The position numbers and the translations under genes are program-made. Below, piece by piece: positions 48,846-56,886 of a stretch of DNA of 64,000 bases. The notes beneath the pieces are model-generated. The model worked only from the letters and a program-made list of their open reading frames with translations, was not told the DNA's origin and did no database searches. This DNA comes from JBAYJM01 sp041665065 (GTDB lineage Bacteria > Patescibacteriota > Patescibacteriia > 2-01-FULL-39-33), in NCBI GenBank assembly GCA_041665065.1, contig JBAYJM010000002.1:24159-88158 (forward strand), read 5' to 3'. The number at the start of each line of letters is the position of its first letter. Position 1 is the stretch's first letter.

Positions 48846-49685
48846 ATGAATTTAAATAACATGAAAAAAAATTTATATATATTGATTTCAGTTTTTGTCA
48901 TTTTAATACCTCTAATAATTCCTAAATATAATCTCGCCTTTGATATTTCTTCTCTTTTAACTATTGTTACATTGATTTTTGGCTTATTGATTGGTTTTTT
49001 TATCGCAGGGGCCTTAACCAATCATATTAATTTGAATTCTCAATTGGCTAATGGCAATGCAACCTTAACCATTGTATATAATTTAACAAAATTGATTAAT
49101 AAAAAGGAATCTAAAAAGTTAAGCTCGGCAATAGATACTTATTTAATTGAAACACTGAACAATTCACTCATATATCATAACAAAAATACTGACGACGAAT
49201 TTTATAAGATTATTAATCTTATTGACAATATAAAATCGCCAAATAATGCTCCATCAGTATCAATTTATCAAAATCTTCATAGCGCGAAAGCTGATCTTTT
49301 CAGAATTAGGCAAAACATAATACAAATCGCCCCAAAAACAATGTCTAGACTACATTGGCTTGTAATAGCCCTTTTAGCCATAGCTATGCTAATTCTAACT
49401 TTTGCATTAAGAGATGGTTCTATAACACTTTATCTAATTTCTAGCATAATATCGGCATGCGTATATTGGCTTTTATTAATTCTTCATCACGTTGATAATA
49501 ATAAATTTCTTGAAAATCAACTTGCCTATGAAGATGTACAAAATGTATTTAAATCAATTGGACAATTAAGATATTATCCTGAATTATCTTTTAAACAAGG
49601 CATGGCAAATATTCCTAAAGAAGACTACCGAATTGGTATTACAAATAAAACAGAGACGAAAATTAAAACCATAAGATTAACTTAA
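48846..49685 (+). CDS. membrane protein of unknown function
   Basis: A 279-residue protein with two N-terminal helices (about 9-27 and 35-58), a cytoplasmic helical middle (about 60-155), and a second pair (about 170-188 and 195-213), followed by a soluble C-terminal tail. The layout resembles bestrophin-like or DUF4239-type membrane proteins, but I see no diagnostic motif. It starts 64 bases after tRNA-Val. An ATG five codons later is a possible alternative start. It is followed closely by a small membrane protein gene. Confidence 0.65.
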   Translation: MNLNNMKKNLYILISVFVILIPLIIPKYNLAFDISSLLTIVTLIFGLLIGFFIAGALTNHINLNSQLANGNATLTIVYNLTKLINKKESKKLSSAIDTYLIETLNNSLIYHNKNTDDEFYKIINLIDNIKSPNNAPSVSIYQNLHSAKADLFRIRQNIIQIAPKTMSRLHWLVIALLAIAMLILTFALRDGSITLYLISSIISACVYWLLLILHHVDNNKFLENQLAYEDVQNVFKSIGQLRYYPELSFKQGMANIPKEDYRIGITNKTETKIKTIRLT

Positions 49686-49693
49686 AAAACTTA

Positions 49694-49939
49694 ATGCTTG
49701 TCCAAATCATAATCGGATTAATTTGCCTTGTAGTCGGCTTTTTCTTTGTTTGGAAGCCAGAAAAAATGGTTGAATTTATCGGCGAACAGCAATGGGCTGA
49801 AAAATTCTTTGGCTACGGTCGAAGCTCGACAGGCTATCAAGTAATCGGCATTGTAATAATATTTGTAGGCTTTGTGATTATGACTGGCCTAGGCGGAGGC
49901 ATGCTAAGATTTTTCTTTGGTCCGGCGATAAGAAAATAA
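49694..49939 (+). CDS. small membrane protein (81 aa)
   Basis: An 81-residue protein with two membrane helices (about 3-18 and 53-72) separated by a polar stretch MVEFIGEQQWAEKFFGYG. It begins 8 bases after the previous gene and ends just before tRNA-Ala, so all three may be on one transcript. Similar small two-helix proteins are common in Patescibacteria; function is unknown. Confidence 0.65.
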   Translation: MLVQIIIGLICLVVGFFFVWKPEKMVEFIGEQQWAEKFFGYGRSSTGYQVIGIVIIFVGFVIMTGLGGGMLRFFFGPAIRK

Positions 49940-49946
49940 TACTTAA

Positions 49947-50020
49947 GGGCCCTTAGTTCAGCTGGTTAGAATGCCTGCTTTGCAAGCAGGAGGTCATCGG
50001 TTCGAATCCGATAGGGTCCA
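49947..50020 (+). tRNA. tRNA-Ala(UGC)
   Basis: Acceptor GGGCCCT/AGGGTCC with the alanine identity pair G3-U70, anticodon stem CCTGC/GCAGG with loop TTTGCAA (anticodon TGC), T loop TTCGAAT, discriminator A. CCA is not encoded. A normal tRNA-Ala for comparison with the degenerate one. The following 90 bases (GTGCGAAGGACG ... GCGAAGCGCC) are a small GC-rich patch without a gene. Confidence 0.95.
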
Positions 50021-50115
50021 CAAAATAAGAGGTGCGAAGGACGACTATATCTTTGTAAGATGCCGAGCATACGCGAAGCGCCACCAAATTCGCAATAAAT
50101 TATTCCCATCTATAT

Positions 50116-50562
50116 ATGGAAGTTATAGAATTCCGCTCAAAAATTAAGCCAAACATGAAATTGTATGCCGATGGTCGGGATTTTTTAGTAAAAGAAGTTG
50201 TTAAATTTAGGCTTGATGATGGTAGTTTCTATATCAAGTGCTTTTTGAATGATAACTATGTTTTCGCCGATGACTTGAATGAGAATACGTTTCTCTTGGT
50301 AGAAGAAACGAAAACACCGTTTCAGCAGCCATTCCCACAAGAATTGGATTTTGAGGGCAAAAAGTTCGAGTTTCTTTATACCGCTCATGCTGTTGCCGAG
50401 GAGGTACAGGGCGAGGAGATTTTTAAAAAAGGAGACAGCGAAAAGTTTTGGGATTATAAAACAGACGACAATGGCTATCTAAGTCTAGGTATAAACGATA
50501 ATACGGGTGAAAAATTAGATTTTTATGGCAAGATTGTCAGAAACAACACGGTTAAACTTTAG
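50116..50562 (+). CDS. hypothetical protein, DUF4178-like
   Basis: A 148-residue soluble, beta-rich protein opening MEVIEFRSKIKPNMKLYADG. The pattern 'KLYADGRDFLVKEVVKFRLDDGSFYIKCFL' (in part) resembles DUF4178, a small beta-barrel family of unknown role. The rest (HAVAEEVQGEEIF, KFWDYKTDDNGYLSLG) looks like a second beta sheet. It has a terminator at 50613-50643 and appears monocistronic. Confidence 0.55.
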   Translation: MEVIEFRSKIKPNMKLYADGRDFLVKEVVKFRLDDGSFYIKCFLNDNYVFADDLNENTFLLVEETKTPFQQPFPQELDFEGKKFEFLYTAHAVAEEVQGEEIFKKGDSEKFWDYKTDDNGYLSLGINDNTGEKLDFYGKIVRNNTVKL

Positions 50563-50612
50563 TAATTCGGCAACGACCTGGTTCCAGCTCACTCTGATAT
50601 AGCCACCAGTTT

Positions 50613-50643
50613 AAAAAACAATCCGCGGTGACGGATTGTTTTT
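50613..50643 (+). terminator. rho-independent terminator
   Basis: AAAAACAATCCG-cggtga-CGGATTGTTTTTG, a 12-bp stem followed by T5. Confidence 0.85.
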
Positions 50644-50679
50644 GTTTTAGTGAAATGTTAATATTAAATTAAATAATTT

Positions 50680-51426
50680 ATGAATTTAAAAAATAAAAAA
50701 ATTCTAGTAACAGGAGCTTCAAGCGGCATAGGCCAGGCCATTGCGGTTTCTTGCGCTCAAAAAGGTGCTCATATCATCATTAACTATCGTAAAAATATCA
50801 AAGGAGCTCAACAAACACTTAAAAAAATTGAAAACCATTCAAAGGGCTTTATCTTTCAAGCCGACCTTACAAATGAAAAAGAAATCAAAAAAATGTTTGC
50901 CAATATCTCTAGCAAAGTCGGTGGAATAGACATTCTAATAAATAATGCCGGCGATGCGCAACCTGGAAATTTCTTCAATGATAGCAGGTGGAGAGATCAA
51001 TTTGAAAATATTTTCTTTTCTGCGCTTCACGTCTCTCAAAATTTTATTAAACAGAATGCAAAAGCACCACTAAGAAAGATTCTAAATATTACATCATATT
51101 ATGGAAATATAAACGGTGGCAACTCTGAATTTTTTGCATATTCAACTGCCAAAGCCGCACTGACAAGCATGACAGTTACGCTTGCAAAAACCTACAAGAA
51201 CTTATTAGTTAATGCCATCGCCCCCGGTTATACCTGGACTCCACCCTGGGAAGATATATCCGATAAAGAAAAAAAGATATGCGAATCGCGAACAACAATA
51301 AATCGATTTATAGACGCTAATGAAATTGCTCACATGACCATAGCGATTTTAGAAAATGATGCCATCACGGGACAAATTATCACTGTTGATGGAGGACTTT
51401 CTCTGCAAAAACTTGAAAGAAAATAA
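50680..51426 (+). CDS. short-chain dehydrogenase/reductase (FabG-like)
   Basis: 248 residues. Cofactor motif ILVTGASSGIGQAIAVSCAQ, NNAG as INNAGDAQPG, catalytic residues in LNITSYYGNINGG and FAYSTAKAALT, and the C-terminal ITGQIITVDGGLSLQ, which is close to 3-oxoacyl-ACP reductase (FabG). The Arg in NYRKN suggests NADPH. A second SDR lies at 29528-30256. The substrate is unknown. Followed by a terminator at 51470-51493. Confidence 0.9.
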   Translation: MNLKNKKILVTGASSGIGQAIAVSCAQKGAHIIINYRKNIKGAQQTLKKIENHSKGFIFQADLTNEKEIKKMFANISSKVGGIDILINNAGDAQPGNFFNDSRWRDQFENIFFSALHVSQNFIKQNAKAPLRKILNITSYYGNINGGNSEFFAYSTAKAALTSMTVTLAKTYKNLLVNAIAPGYTWTPPWEDISDKEKKICESRTTINRFIDANEIAHMTIAILENDAITGQIITVDGGLSLQKLERK

Positions 51427-51469
51427 AAGACCATCAGAAATTTAAACTAATTTAAGTATTTCAGGTATT

Positions 51470-51493
51470 ATCACCTTAATAGGTGATTTTTTT
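51470..51493 (+). terminator. rho-independent terminator
   Basis: ATCACCT-taat-AGGTGAT followed by T6. Confidence 0.82.
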
Positions 51494-51590
51494 GTTTGAC
51501 TGATTAATTAATTTTTAATTAGGTTTTGCTATCATGATAAGCTGTGTGAAATGGTGGATCAAACAACTAAACTTCGGGGAGAAGTAAATA

Positions 51591-51959
51591 ATGACTACCA
51601 TAGCGCGGGTAGGAGTCGACCAAGCTCTTTTTCAAGATTTCACTGGGGGCCAGCTCTTGATTCAGAACATTGAAGATAAAAGGCAATATCAGGGGGAACT
51701 TAAGGAATTATTATTTGATCGGACAAGAAAAGAATTAAGAGTCGCATTCCTTTGGGCAGTCGCTGCTCATATGAATCAGCCAAGTGGCTGGAAAAATGTA
51801 ACTCCGAAAGAAAGGACCTGGGATCTCAGTGCCGCTCTTGCCATAGCCTATGAAGGCCACAAGATACTAATTGATCCAGTACACTCAAAAGAGCTGCTAA
51901 TACTACTTCCCAAGGAACATCCCAGCTGCATAACATTGGAGTCCAAAAGGTCACCATGA
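51591..51959 (+). CDS. hypothetical protein (122 aa), isolated
   Basis: A 122-residue soluble protein opening MTTIARVGVDQALFQDFTGG. No known motif. It has a strong GGGGAG about 9 bases before the ATG and its own terminator at 52017-52053, and it is GC-richer than the flanking genes. A good promoter was not found: TTGACT at 51496 has no matching -10 at 17 bases. It is probably another transferred single-gene unit. Confidence 0.6.
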   Translation: MTTIARVGVDQALFQDFTGGQLLIQNIEDKRQYQGELKELLFDRTRKELRVAFLWAVAAHMNQPSGWKNVTPKERTWDLSAALAIAYEGHKILIDPVHSKELLILLPKEHPSCITLESKRSP

Positions 51960-52016
51960 ATCCTAGCCACACAACACGCAGTTTTGTACAGCGCAAATCG
52001 TGTCTTATGCTTTAAC

Positions 52017-52053
52017 CCAACTCGTATGCGCCTATGCGAGTTGGACATTTTTC
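52017..52053 (+). terminator. rho-independent terminator
   Basis: CCAACTCG and CGAGTTGG flank a 12-base loop, followed by ACATTTTT. Confidence 0.75.
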
Positions 52054-52105
52054 CAAATGCCTTTCAAATATGTCATTTTTCTGTTATAATTTTTAAATTA
52101 AAATT

Positions 52106-52504
52106 ATGGCAAATATTATGGCTGGCAAAAAAACAAATTTAGATCAAAAAAATAAAAAAATGTGTGACGGCTGCAGCGATTGTTGCAGATATGTCGCATT
52201 AGAAATAGACAAACCCAAAACAAATGGTGATTGCCAGGATTATTTTTGGCATTTACATCATAAAAATATCGGGATTTATATTGGCTGGGATAATAAATGG
52301 TATTTGGAGTTTAAAACTCCCTGCCGGCAGTTAGACTCAAAAGGATTATGTAAAATTTATGACGATAGACCTAGAATGTGCAAACAATATAAACAGAAAG
52401 ACTGTACAAAATATATTAAAGCTCCTGCAGAAAAAATTTATTTTAACACTGCCGATGAATTAAATAACTATTTTAAAAATAAAAAAAATAAATCTAAAAA
52501 ATAA
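52106..52504 (+). CDS. YkgJ-family Cys-cluster protein
   Basis: A 132-residue protein with CDGCSDCCRYVALEID near residues 21-36 (CxxCxxCC) and a second Cys set CRQLDSKGLCKIYDDRPRMC and C in QKDCTKY. This is the signature of the zinc/iron-chelating UPF0153/YkgJ family, whose role is uncertain. The start ATG at 52106 or the one five codons later could be used. Confidence 0.88.
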   Translation: MANIMAGKKTNLDQKNKKMCDGCSDCCRYVALEIDKPKTNGDCQDYFWHLHHKNIGIYIGWDNKWYLEFKTPCRQLDSKGLCKIYDDRPRMCKQYKQKDCTKYIKAPAEKIYFNTADELNNYFKNKKNKSKK

Positions 52505-52513
52505 TTATTTAAT

Positions 52514-52554
52514 TGTGGATAACTATTGTTGACGTTATTTTTTTATGCTATAAT
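52514..52554 (+). promoter_or_regulatory. DnaA box and promoter of the H1-like gene
   Basis: TGTGGATAA (52514-52522) is a perfect DnaA box on the minus strand. It is followed by TTGTTG (52526-52531), 17 bases and TATAAT (52549-52554). The box just upstream of the -35 could make transcription of the small basic protein respond to DnaA. Confidence 0.55.
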
Positions 52555-52622
52555 AAAAATAACTTTAAAATATTTTTCAAAAAATATTTTAAATAAAAAT
52601 AATAGAAAGGAAGGTGATAACA

Positions 52623-52706
52623 ATGGCAGCAAAGAAAAAAGCAGCAAAGAAAAAAGTTGTTAAAAAAGCAGCTAAAAAGAAAACAGCTAAAAAGAAAAAG
52701 AAATAA
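52623..52706 (+). CDS. 27-residue histone-H1-tail-like basic peptide
   Basis: The ATG at 52623 opens a 27-codon frame, MAAKKKAAKKKVVKKAAKKK plus TAKKKKK. It is made only of Ala, Lys, Val and one Thr after the Met, like bacterial H1/Hc1-type tails that coat DNA or RNA. A good ribosome binding site (GAAAGGAAGGTGATAAC) precedes it, and a promoter and terminator bracket it, so it is real despite its size. It may compact nucleic acid. Confidence 0.7.
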   Translation: MAAKKKAAKKKVVKKAAKKKTAKKKKK

Positions 52707-52720
52707 AAGTTTTCTCAAGT

Positions 52721-52782
52721 AAAAATCCCTCCAATGCGTGTTTCGAATCAATGATTCGGAATATACATCGGGGGGATTTTTG
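52721..52782 (+). terminator. rho-independent terminator after the H1-like gene
   Basis: AAAAATCCCTCC and GGGGGGATTTTT close a long stem; inside it CGAATC-aat-GATTCG forms a second hairpin. T5 follows. Confidence 0.8.
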
Positions 52783-52808
52783 TTTCTGGCAATATTTTAT
52801 AAAACTCC

Positions 52809-54053
52809 TTAAAATAAAGGCTTTTGCTGAGCTTTCTTGCTGTTTGTTATAATTTTTACAGTGCCATAAACGCCGTCATAACCCGGATTTATTAAGACAT
52901 TGCCATTCCTTACATTTAAGATGGCGTTTACAACCTCTTTATCAAAAATCTTAAACAATTCTTTTTCGTCTAAATCAATTAAAATTTCAAACTCTGAATA
53001 TTTCTTTACTGCATCAAAATAAATGGCCAAGACTTTTTTTGAATTTTTTCCCACAGAAACCGCTTCGGAAATTATTTCTTGAAGCGGAATTAAATTTTTG
53101 TACGGAATTTTTATTTTTTCCGGAATTATTTTACGATCACAAAGATCATTTATCCTGTGAAGTACGCCCAATGTAAGCGGCTTCAAACAAACCGGGCAAA
53201 TATTTTTATTTTTTTCACTTTCCTCGGGATTTGCAAAATATTTACAACTTGCATGGCCATCAACATGATATCTTCCTTCCTCAGGAAAAAATTCTATCGT
53301 GTACAAAAAATTATTTTTATCTTTTTCCTTTATAATCCGATAAATTTCATCATAACTTAATTTTTCTGGCGAAATATCAAAAACATTTGCTTCCCTTCCT
53401 AAATTATTTAATGAATGGGCATCGGAATTGGACAGCAAGGTAATATCATCCAACATTGAAACCCTCCAATTCATAATGGGGTCGGATGAAATGCCGGTTT
53501 CAACCGCATAAATATACGGCGTAATGTCTTCAAAGCACTCCTCTAGGGAATCAAAGCCTGATTTTGAACCGAATACAGCAAACCACGGCGTCCAAATATG
53601 CGCCGGAATAACCAAGCTCCTTGGCTCTATTTCTAAAACTAATCTCGCGAGTTCTTTGGCAGAAAAACCGATTATCGGCCTGCCGTCAGCCTTTAAATTA
53701 AAGCCTCTTTTTTGGAAATTATCAATAATTTTTTCAACTGAATTAATTGTGGGCATCAAAATACAAACATGCACTCTTCTAACTTTTCCGCCCTGCTTGT
53801 AAATACAGCTTATTTCCGTAGAAAGTATAAATCTGGTGGGAACATCTGAATTTTTTAGTTTATATAGCCCCGGCTCCGATTCTTCAAGTTGATTTTTTAT
53901 ATCATTAAACCAGGCAGGATGAGTAAAATCAGATGTGCCAATAATACTTATGCCCTTGTATTGGCACCATAAACCGATATTTTCCAAAGTCAACTGCTTG
54001 GAGCAAGCCCTTGAATATTTAGAATGGAGATGCAAATCAGCTACTATGCGCAT
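52809..54053 (-). CDS. endonuclease Q-like PHP-domain protein
   Basis: A 414-residue protein. PHP domain (about 1-250) with metal ligands DLHLHSKYSRAC, GTSDFTHP, STEIS, IPAHIWTPWF and LLSNSDAHSLNNLG. A C-terminal zinc-finger-like segment has CPVCLKP, and the tail ends AQQKPLF, resembling a clamp-binding motif. EndoQ enzymes of archaea and some bacteria cut DNA at deaminated bases (uracil, hypoxanthine), starting repair. The gene overlaps lspA by 17 bases and the direction matches dksA-like and lspA, so the three are one transcript. Confidence 0.85.
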   Translation of the reverse strand: MRIVADLHLHSKYSRACSKQLTLENIGLWCQYKGISIIGTSDFTHPAWFNDIKNQLEESEPGLYKLKNSDVPTRFILSTEISCIYKQGGKVRRVHVCILMPTINSVEKIIDNFQKRGFNLKADGRPIIGFSAKELARLVLEIEPRSLVIPAHIWTPWFAVFGSKSGFDSLEECFEDITPYIYAVETGISSDPIMNWRVSMLDDITLLSNSDAHSLNNLGREANVFDISPEKLSYDEIYRIIKEKDKNNFLYTIEFFPEEGRYHVDGHASCKYFANPEESEKNKNICPVCLKPLTLGVLHRINDLCDRKIIPEKIKIPYKNLIPLQEIISEAVSVGKNSKKVLAIYFDAVKKYSEFEILIDLDEKELFKIFDKEVVNAILNVRNGNVLINPGYDGVYGTVKIITNSKKAQQKPLF

Positions 54054-54504
54054 TTTTTTTATTAAAAAAATTGGATATTATAAAAATAACTGCCCCGCAT
54101 GTAATCATCACATCGGCCACATTAAAGACTGAAAAATTTAAAACATTAAAATAATCGATAACATAGCCAAAGCTAATTCGATCAATAAAATTAGAAAAAG
54201 CCCCGCAAATTATAATAAACAAGGCGCCAAAAGATATATAGTCATTCTTTTTAATCATAATGGCAGCCAAAAAGCACAAAGCCGCCACAATAATGATGTA
54301 TAAAAAAATCAGTAGCCAATAATTAACGGGAATGCCGAAAGCAACGCCCCTATTTATTGTTTTTTCAATCATAAACCAGCTAAAGAAGCTTTTGGAAGAT
54401 AAAATTACCGACACCTCTGAAATATAATGCTTTAATATCCTGTCAACCAAAAATAAAAATAACCCCAAAACACTAATGGAAGTTATTTTTATTGCTTTTT
54501 TCAT
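54037..54504 (-). CDS. lspA: signal peptidase II (prolipoprotein signal peptidase)
   Basis: A 155-residue protein with four membrane helices. The family motifs are RGVAFGIP in the first loop, the two catalytic Asp in CGAFSNFIDRISFGYVIDYF and FNVADVMIT, and an ISNFFNKK tail. LspA cuts signal peptides of lipoproteins, here probably including the solute-binding lipoprotein in this window. It overlaps the EndoQ gene by 17 bases and starts 4 bases after the DksA-like gene. Confidence 0.95.
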   Translation of the reverse strand: MKKAIKITSISVLGLFLFLVDRILKHYISEVSVILSSKSFFSWFMIEKTINRGVAFGIPVNYWLLIFLYIIIVAALCFLAAIMIKKNDYISFGALFIIICGAFSNFIDRISFGYVIDYFNVLNFSVFNVADVMITCGAVIFIISNFFNKKNAHSS

Positions 54505-54508
54505 ATTG

Positions 54509-54880
54509 CTAGACTTGATTCTTCAGCTTTTTTTTACATTCAACACATGAACTGGAGGCCGGTCTTATTTTCAGCCTTTCTAATTCTATTTCCTTGTTGC
54601 AGTGAACACAGATCCCATACGAACCGTCAGCTATCTTTTTTAGGGCGCTTTCTACGTCATGCAATTCTTTCTCAAGGTCTCTTTCCAGGGATAGATTTTT
54701 TGTATAATCTGCAACCTCAGTAGCATTATCCTCCATTGAATCCCCATAATCAGGAAATTTTGCTTCAAAATCGATCGCTTCGCCATCGGTTCGACTACCG
54801 ATTGATTGGAGTTGTCCGACTAAAATATTTCTTCTATCCTCGAGCTGGGCCTTAAACTGTGCTATTAATTCTTTTTCCAT
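54509..54880 (-). CDS. DksA/TraR-family zinc-finger protein
   Basis: A 123-residue protein. A coiled-coil N-terminal half (about 1-70) holds an acidic EAIDFEAKFPDYGDSMED. The C4 zinc finger is YGICVHCNKEIELERLKIRP with SCVECKKKL. DksA/TraR proteins bind RNA polymerase through the secondary channel and alter initiation with ppGpp. First gene of the EndoQ-lspA operon, 180 bases after the end of the structured noncoding stretch at 55062-55410. Confidence 0.92.
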   Translation of the reverse strand: MEKELIAQFKAQLEDRRNILVGQLQSIGSRTDGEAIDFEAKFPDYGDSMEDNATEVADYTKNLSLERDLEKELHDVESALKKIADGSYGICVHCNKEIELERLKIRPASSSCVECKKKLKNQV

Positions 54881-55061
54881 AAACAGTTATTATTTTTTAA
54901 AAAATAATCAACGCCTTGTTTGGCGCAATTTTTATTAAATTCTTAATTTATTATATCTTTCGGATATATAAATGTAAAGCAAAATGTAAATTCTGTCAAG
55001 GAAAATCTGTTAATGATCTTCATCAAATATTAATCACGCAAATTAGGTAAAATTTTATCAA

Positions 55062-55410
55062 AAATAAGAGGCGCAAGACGCCCCCTAATAAATTATTATA
55101 TGGGATCTTGCGCCTACGGACCCAGGGTCTGCCTTGAATTTTGTCCTCTCGTTAGGGACGAAACCACAAGGAATTCAACGCTCTAGGTTTTTGGCGCTTT
55201 TTGGGCGAAAGCAAGTCATCTACTGAGCATTAGTCATTCTATTGTCTAAATCCATTTTTCTCATAGAACAACTGAGCATTTCCTAATTAAGGGAGTAAGC
55301 CCATGGTCCAACCTTAGGAGTGGGAAAGCTTTGCTAAGTACATGACAGAGAACCGCTATTAATTATAAAACTCTACTCTTTTAATAACAGATCCCTTAGG
55401 AACTTGTATA
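55062..55410 (-). ncRNA. structured noncoding RNA candidate, family not recognised
   Basis: No gene is supported between 54881 and 55595 (715 bases). On the minus strand a promoter-like TTGTTA-18-TATACA lies at about 55404-55433. From about 55399 on, GGGATCT can pair with AGATCCC at 55102-55108, closing the region. A strong terminator follows, AGGCGCAAGA/TCTTGCGCCT with a T-rich tail, at 55062-55112. Inside are TTGAATT/AATTCAA (about 55134-55176), and the direct repeat ACTGAGCATT (55222 and 55271). Size would suit RNase P RNA, tmRNA or a large leader, but I do not see their conserved cores. The closing pair and the terminator overlap by three bases, so they could be alternative folds. Confidence 0.35.
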
Positions 55411-55526
55411 AAGAACTACTTTATTGACTAACAATACTATTATAACAGATTTTTAATAAGCTGGATAATTATTTATAATAGCTAAATTTATACACTATCT
55501 AGTAACCAATTTTTGATACGCACCAC

Positions 55527-55569
55527 TTATCCACAATTTATATTATTATCCACATAAGAGTTATTAACA
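55527..55569 (+). promoter_or_regulatory. DnaA-box cluster
   Basis: Two perfect TTATCCACA boxes (55527-55535 and 55546-55554) are 19 bases apart in an A/T-rich stretch, followed by TTATTAACA (55561-55569). They lie just upstream of the noncoding region and downstream of an unknown protein gene. This could be a DnaA-regulated site or a small origin element. Confidence 0.5.
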
Positions 55570-55595
55570 TGTTTTCCACTTTAATGTTAAATTAG

Positions 55596-56858
55596 CTACT
55601 TTAAATATATGGCATCATCAAAAATAACAAGTATGTCATATAAAGACACATAAGGCGATAAAAATTGGTCATTAATGGATGTGGTCTTAGTAATTAGCAA
55701 ATTGTCCCCTTTTATACTCATTGGGCTACCAATCACATCAATATTATTTGCTATTATTGCCTTAGACCCGCTCACAACATAATAGATGGTGGCACTATTA
55801 TCCGGAAACTCCAGATATTTTGTTGACGTACCTTGAAATTCAAGATTATTTGGATCTACCCTTATTTCGACAACCCGTGAGCCATCACTTAACACAATTT
55901 CCTCATCAAATGGAAATAATTTAGAAATTGATTTTTTAAGATAAAATTCTAGCTGGTTAATCTGCTCCGACGTGAAATCTTCACTGTTTGTTAATTGCAA
56001 AAATATTTCGTATCTCTGCCACGGGGACGTAGATGTTGCCATTTCTTCACGATCTTTGACGCCAAATACATAATCCGAGCAAACAAATGTTTCATAATCC
56101 TCATTGCCAATAAGCTTTACCCAAATAGGAACAGCTAAATCGATATTTTCAGTGATTTTTTTATCACACAAGTCAGAATTTCCACTTTTTTTATAAATAT
56201 AATCATAATCACCCAGAGAAATATTTTTTATATCATGATCGGCTTCATTTCGGGAGAAAATTTTTAGATAATTATCATCAGCCAGACCACCAACAATACA
56301 ATCACGTTCATCCTGGCACAGCGCAGACAACAGAGGAGAATTAAAGCTTGAAATAAAACCATGTGGCGCCAAAAAAAATAGATTATAACCCGATCTGTAT
56401 TGACCTATTATTTTTGAAGAGAGCCTTTGCTGATTTACTATCTTAATCGGTGACTTGGAAATAATATATTTCCCCTTTCCTATTTTATTAAAGCTAAATC
56501 CTGCGTCCTGAATTATTTTCTCAATGGACCTATCCTTAGCCTGGATAAATATCAGATTATCACTGGAAGAAATCTGACATACTGAAAAAATACCAGAATT
56601 GGCACTTTTATAAATGTCATAAAATCCAAGATCGGTTGATATCTTATCAGCTAATTTTTGGATTTTACCATCATCATTATTAATTCTCAAATAGTAATTA
56701 CAATTAGCGGGCAAAAAACGCGTCTCGAGAGGAACGGCAAAAAAATAATTAACAAGAAGACAAATCAAAACAACAAAAACAGCTCCCAGAGCCAATCCGG
56801 TAAATAGCTGGATAGCAATAGGGAGCTGCCTAAGGTGTTTTAAAAATTCCAAAAACAT
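55596..56858 (-). CDS. membrane-anchored protein of unknown function
   Basis: A 420-residue protein. A short N-terminal cytoplasmic stretch and one membrane helix (GLALGAVFVVLICLLVNYFF, about 20-39) anchor a large extracytoplasmic region. That region is beta-rich, has five or six Cys, and contains NCNYYLRINN, GFISSFNSPLLSALCQDERDC and a repeated YKSG element. No motif is recognised. It is downstream of pnp on the same strand, 28 bases away, and may be co-transcribed with it. Confidence 0.65.
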   Translation of the reverse strand: MFLEFLKHLRQLPIAIQLFTGLALGAVFVVLICLLVNYFFAVPLETRFLPANCNYYLRINNDDGKIQKLADKISTDLGFYDIYKSANSGIFSVCQISSSDNLIFIQAKDRSIEKIIQDAGFSFNKIGKGKYIISKSPIKIVNQQRLSSKIIGQYRSGYNLFFLAPHGFISSFNSPLLSALCQDERDCIVGGLADDNYLKIFSRNEADHDIKNISLGDYDYIYKKSGNSDLCDKKITENIDLAVPIWVKLIGNEDYETFVCSDYVFGVKDREEMATSTSPWQRYEIFLQLTNSEDFTSEQINQLEFYLKKSISKLFPFDEEIVLSDGSRVVEIRVDPNNLEFQGTSTKYLEFPDNSATIYYVVSGSKAIIANNIDVIGSPMSIKGDNLLITKTTSINDQFLSPYVSLYDILVIFDDAIYLK

Positions 56859-56886
56859 TTATTACAGTTTTTAAGAGTGCTTGATT

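Noticed and set aside
55062..55410. Assignment of the noncoding region to tmRNA, RNase P RNA or 6S RNA
   Set aside because: I could not find the tRNA-like end and tag frame of tmRNA, the conserved RNase P core, or a simple 6S-type closed stem; left unassigned.
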